DNA from: UBA3210 sp963648895
GTDB lineage: Bacteria; Bacillota_I; Bacilli_A; RFN20; CAG-449
Length of the DNA: 9,004 bases
Direction of reading: 5' to 3'
Assembly: GCA_963648895.1 (NCBI GenBank)
Contig: CAVJGK010000060.1
Location: forward strand, 1 to 9,004
The first letter of the stretch is position 1. Each line of letters starts with the position of its first letter. The position numbers and the translations under genes were made by a program. Under the pieces are notes generated by a model. It did not search any database. It saw only the letters and a list, made by a program, of their open reading frames with translations, and was not told where the DNA came from. Of the stretch, positions 6,955 through 9,004 are shown piece after piece.

Positions 6955-8937
6955 TTATTTTCCTCCTTTTTCTTGGTTGTTTAAGTTTCTAAATAATTCT
7001 GCATAAGGACTATCTTTTTTATAAAATGCGATAGGTAGACCTATTGGTGCATCTACTTTGCCCTTACCAGAAGGAACTTCTTTATTAGTAAAAAATTGTA
7101 TCCATTCTCCTTTAGGGAGATAATAAGCGTGTTTAGTTTCATTTGGTCTAATAACTGGTGAAACAATAATATCTTCTCCAAACATATATTCTTTTTTATT
7201 GATATAAGCTTCTTTTTCATCATAATGGAAGAATAAAGGTCTAATCATTGGAGTATTGTTTTTATAATATTCTTCGTATAAATCTTCTCTATATTTTTTT
7301 AATCCGACGAAATAAGAAGTATTTTTAACAAATTCATCAAATGTATCATCATTATCGTATTGAACATTATTTTTAGGTTGATTACCTTCATGCGTACGAT
7401 AAACTGGTGTAAAGATATTCATTTCTGACCAACGGTTGAATAATTCAGCATTTCTCTTCATTGGATATAAAGTAGTAATGGTGGTATAGCCTCCAATATC
7501 CGAATGAATTACTCCCGCTCCTGAACAAGCAAGAGATAAACTAGCTGGAATTACCGAACCTAAACCATATTCATCGGAGAAATCAACATGTTGATCACCA
7601 TTCCACATTGAATTAGTAAATTGGAAGGTGTGGGCATAAGCGGCACGAGAGAAGAAAAATATTTCATCTTCTTTATGCATTTCTTTTACGGCATCGAAAT
7701 TACATTTAGCCCACATGGTTGGCCATCTATTATGAAGTTTTTCACTTACTCCTCCATAACATACAGAATCAGTCGGTAAATATTCTCCAAAGTCTGCCAT
7801 CCAACCAGATAGACCATATTCAATCATATTTTTCTTAATGATATTCATATACCACTCTCTAGCCGTCGGATTGGTTAAATCAACAATACCGGCATTAAAT
7901 GTTGTAGATTTAATATGATAAACAGATCCATTCTTTTTTCTAATTAAGAAAGCTTTTTTCTTTGCTTCATTATATTGAGGGCAACCTTCTTTTAAGAATG
8001 TATTAATGTACCCTAAGAATCTAACACCTTCAGAATTTAATTTCTTAATTATTTCTTTTAAATTAGGATATAATTTTTCATCAGCTTCCCAGTTCCAATA
8101 AACTTGATAACCAAAGGAAGTTACGACATTTCCGCACCAATCTTGGCACCAAATTGCGGCGATTTTTAATCCCTTAGCTTTTGCTTCTTCATATTTCTTT
8201 AATAATACATCACTACCTCCTTGGATAGCTAATATTACTCCATCATTAACCCAAGAAGGAACTCTAGGTTGTAAACCAACTAATTTAGATACATCTTGAG
8301 AAAGCTCTAATAATGAATCCGCGCATAATAAGGAAATTGATTGAGGTATTTCTCTAAATTTAATAAATAGTTCATCTTTTTTAAAAGATAAAAAACCATA
8401 TGTATCTTCATGACAATAAATTGCATATCCTTTAGAAGACATAAATGAAGGAGTAGAACAATATGTTTGATGATCTTTATAAGGAGCTTGATAGGCAGGA
8501 TTTGGTCCATGTAATCTTTCTCTTAATTGCTTTTTAGCGATTTTCATCACTTGTTGATGTTCACTTACCCAAATAGGAACATCTTTGCCTTTTAAATCAA
8601 GAATGGAATATTGTTCACCACATCCATAAATATGTTCATCTTCAAAAGTTTTAAATCTTAAGGTAAAACGATTAAATCCTGGATCAACATGGAAATGGAA
8701 TTTAACAAAATCTTCTTTATCAACAATGATCTCTGCTTGAGTTTGTCCATCTGAGAAGATATATCTTTTACCATCTTGGAAAGAAAAAGTTAACTTTCTT
8801 CGATCGAAGATATTATCTTTTGTTTTAAAAGATCCCCTGGCCATTTTATATCTGGCCTTTCCTTTACCAATAACTAAATAGGCTTCACCATTAGTTAATT
8901 GATTTAGGAAGTAATTATAAAGTTCTTCTTTATTCAT
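6955..8937 (-). CDS. sftG: Sulfoquinovosidase, GH31
   Basis: The enzyme hydrolyses alpha-sulfoquinovosides such as sulfoquinovosyl glycerol to free sulfoquinovose, the entry step of the pathway. No signal peptide is seen, so it acts in the cytoplasm after uptake. The 660-residue protein is close in length to E. coli YihQ (678) and shares long motifs with it. The nucleophile is Asp382 in GWMADFGEYLPTD, the acid/base is Asp448 in WNGDQ, and HSDIGGYTT (478-486) and RTHEGN (514-519) are present. Of the five residues described for the YihQ sulfonate and substrate site (Gln262, Gln288, Arg301, Trp304, Tyr508), four are kept as Gln239, Gln265, Trp281 and Tyr484, but the Arg is Gln278. The start at 8937 is the first ATG after the leader, with a weak purine-rich site (GGAAAGAGAG) upstream. 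It is the first gene of the operon; three bases separate it from sftT. Confidence 0.92.
   Translation of the reverse strand: MNKEELYNYFLNQLTNGEAYLVIGKGKARYKMARGSFKTKDNIFDRRKLTFSFQDGKRYIFSDGQTQAEIIVDKEDFVKFHFHVDPGFNRFTLRFKTFEDEHIYGCGEQYSILDLKGKDVPIWVSEHQQVMKIAKKQLRERLHGPNPAYQAPYKDHQTYCSTPSFMSSKGYAIYCHEDTYGFLSFKKDELFIKFREIPQSISLLCADSLLELSQDVSKLVGLQPRVPSWVNDGVILAIQGGSDVLLKKYEEAKAKGLKIAAIWCQDWCGNVVTSFGYQVYWNWEADEKLYPNLKEIIKKLNSEGVRFLGYINTFLKEGCPQYNEAKKKAFLIRKKNGSVYHIKSTTFNAGIVDLTNPTAREWYMNIIKKNMIEYGLSGWMADFGEYLPTDSVCYGGVSEKLHNRWPTMWAKCNFDAVKEMHKEDEIFFFSRAAYAHTFQFTNSMWNGDQHVDFSDEYGLGSVIPASLSLACSGAGVIHSDIGGYTTITTLYPMKRNAELFNRWSEMNIFTPVYRTHEGNQPKNNVQYDNDDTFDEFVKNTSYFVGLKKYREDLYEEYYKNNTPMIRPLFFHYDEKEAYINKKEYMFGEDIIVSPVIRPNETKHAYYLPKGEWIQFFTNKEVPSGKGKVDAPIGLPIAFYKKDSPYAELFRNLNNQEKGGK
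6962..6968 (-). promoter_or_regulatory. Strong ribosome binding site of sftT
   Basis: AAGGAGG on the minus strand lies 10 bases before the ATG at 6951 and encodes part of the C-terminal EKGGK of the sulfoquinovosidase. It is the closest match to the Shine-Dalgarno consensus in the window, suggesting high expression of the transaldolase. Confidence 0.7.
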
Positions 8938-8973
8938 ATTATATTTACTCTCTTTCCACTTAGAAATAATTTT

Positions 8974-8986
8974 TTAAGTGACTTAA
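8974..8986. promoter_or_regulatory. Candidate operator: 13-base palindrome
   Basis: TTAAGTGACTTAA is a perfect 6+1+6 inverted repeat. It lies between the TATAAT box and the sftG start, over the expected transcription start, which is where a repressor would block the promoter. The candidate binder is the ROK protein encoded at the end of the operon, but no second copy of the site was noticed in the window, and AT-rich intergenic DNA yields such palindromes by chance more often than other DNA. Confidence 0.4.
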
Positions 8987-8989
8987 TTA

Positions 8990-8995
8990 ATTATA
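8990..8995 (-). promoter_or_regulatory. Probable -10 box of the sulfoquinovose operon promoter
   Basis: A perfect TATAAT lies on the minus strand 52 bases before the sftG start codon. With normal spacing, transcription would start near 8983, giving a leader of about 46 bases. The matching -35 element would fall beyond the right edge of the window and cannot be checked. Confidence 0.5.
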
Positions 8996-9004
8996 AAATG
9001 AAAT

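Noticed and set aside
1822..8937. Mollicute-type genetic code (TGA as tryptophan)
   Set aside because: All tryptophans in the long genes are TGG (13 in the sulfoquinovosidase alone), and TGA ends two genes exactly where coupling to the next gene is expected.
8939..8944. A second TATAAT on the minus strand directly before the sftG start codon
   Set aside because: Transcription from it would start inside the gene and miss the first codon, and no -35-like element is found at the right distance.
1..9004. tRNA, rRNA, CRISPR array, insertion sequence or attachment site
   Set aside because: The window is filled with coding sequence, and no direct-repeat array, transposase, terminal repeats or structured RNA gene was seen. 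The only non-coding stretch is the 67-base leader at the right end.

Overview
The DNA is AT-rich, uses the standard stop codons with every tryptophan encoded as TGG, and packs its genes almost without gaps. This fits a low-GC Gram-positive bacterium of the Bacilli/Erysipelotrichia type, most likely anaerobic and gut-associated. The taxonomic placement is inferred from base composition and gene content, not from a marker gene.

Positions 8937 down to 1822 (minus strand) hold one uninterrupted seven-gene operon. In transcription order it encodes a GH31 sulfoquinovosidase (sftG), a 6-deoxy-6-sulfofructose transaldolase (sftT), a beta-hydroxyacid dehydrogenase best read as a 3-sulfolactaldehyde (SLA) reductase, a fucose-isomerase-fold sulfoquinovose isomerase (sftI), a cupin-like DUF4867-type protein, a TSUP/TauE-type membrane exporter and a ROK-family transcription regulator. 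This matches the sulfoglycolytic transaldolase (sulfo-TAL or Sft) pathway described in Firmicutes, in its reductive form. Sulfoquinovosyl glycerol is hydrolysed to sulfoquinovose (SQ), which is isomerised to sulfofructose. The transaldolase moves its three-carbon ketol unit to glyceraldehyde 3-phosphate, giving fructose 6-phosphate for glycolysis. The leftover SLA is reduced to 2,3-dihydroxypropane-1-sulfonate (DHPS), which is exported. No SQ importer is in the window.

Positions 1 to 1820 (plus strand) hold a second, different GH31 glycosidase, cut by the left edge and convergent with the operon. The two stop codons are one base apart. Each transcription unit appears to have its terminator inside the 3' coding end of the opposing gene.

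Positions 8938 to 9004 form the operon leader, with a TATAAT box on the minus strand and a 13-base palindrome at the expected transcription start.

Points that stand out are substitutions at ligand-binding positions of three enzymes (Arg to Gln in the sulfoquinovosidase, Lys in the SLA reductase where E. coli YihU has Arg, and Trp and Ala in the transaldolase phosphate pocket), the uncharacterised cupin-like protein inside the pathway operon, a ROK protein that seems to have lost its kinase and zinc motifs, and the reciprocal embedded terminators.
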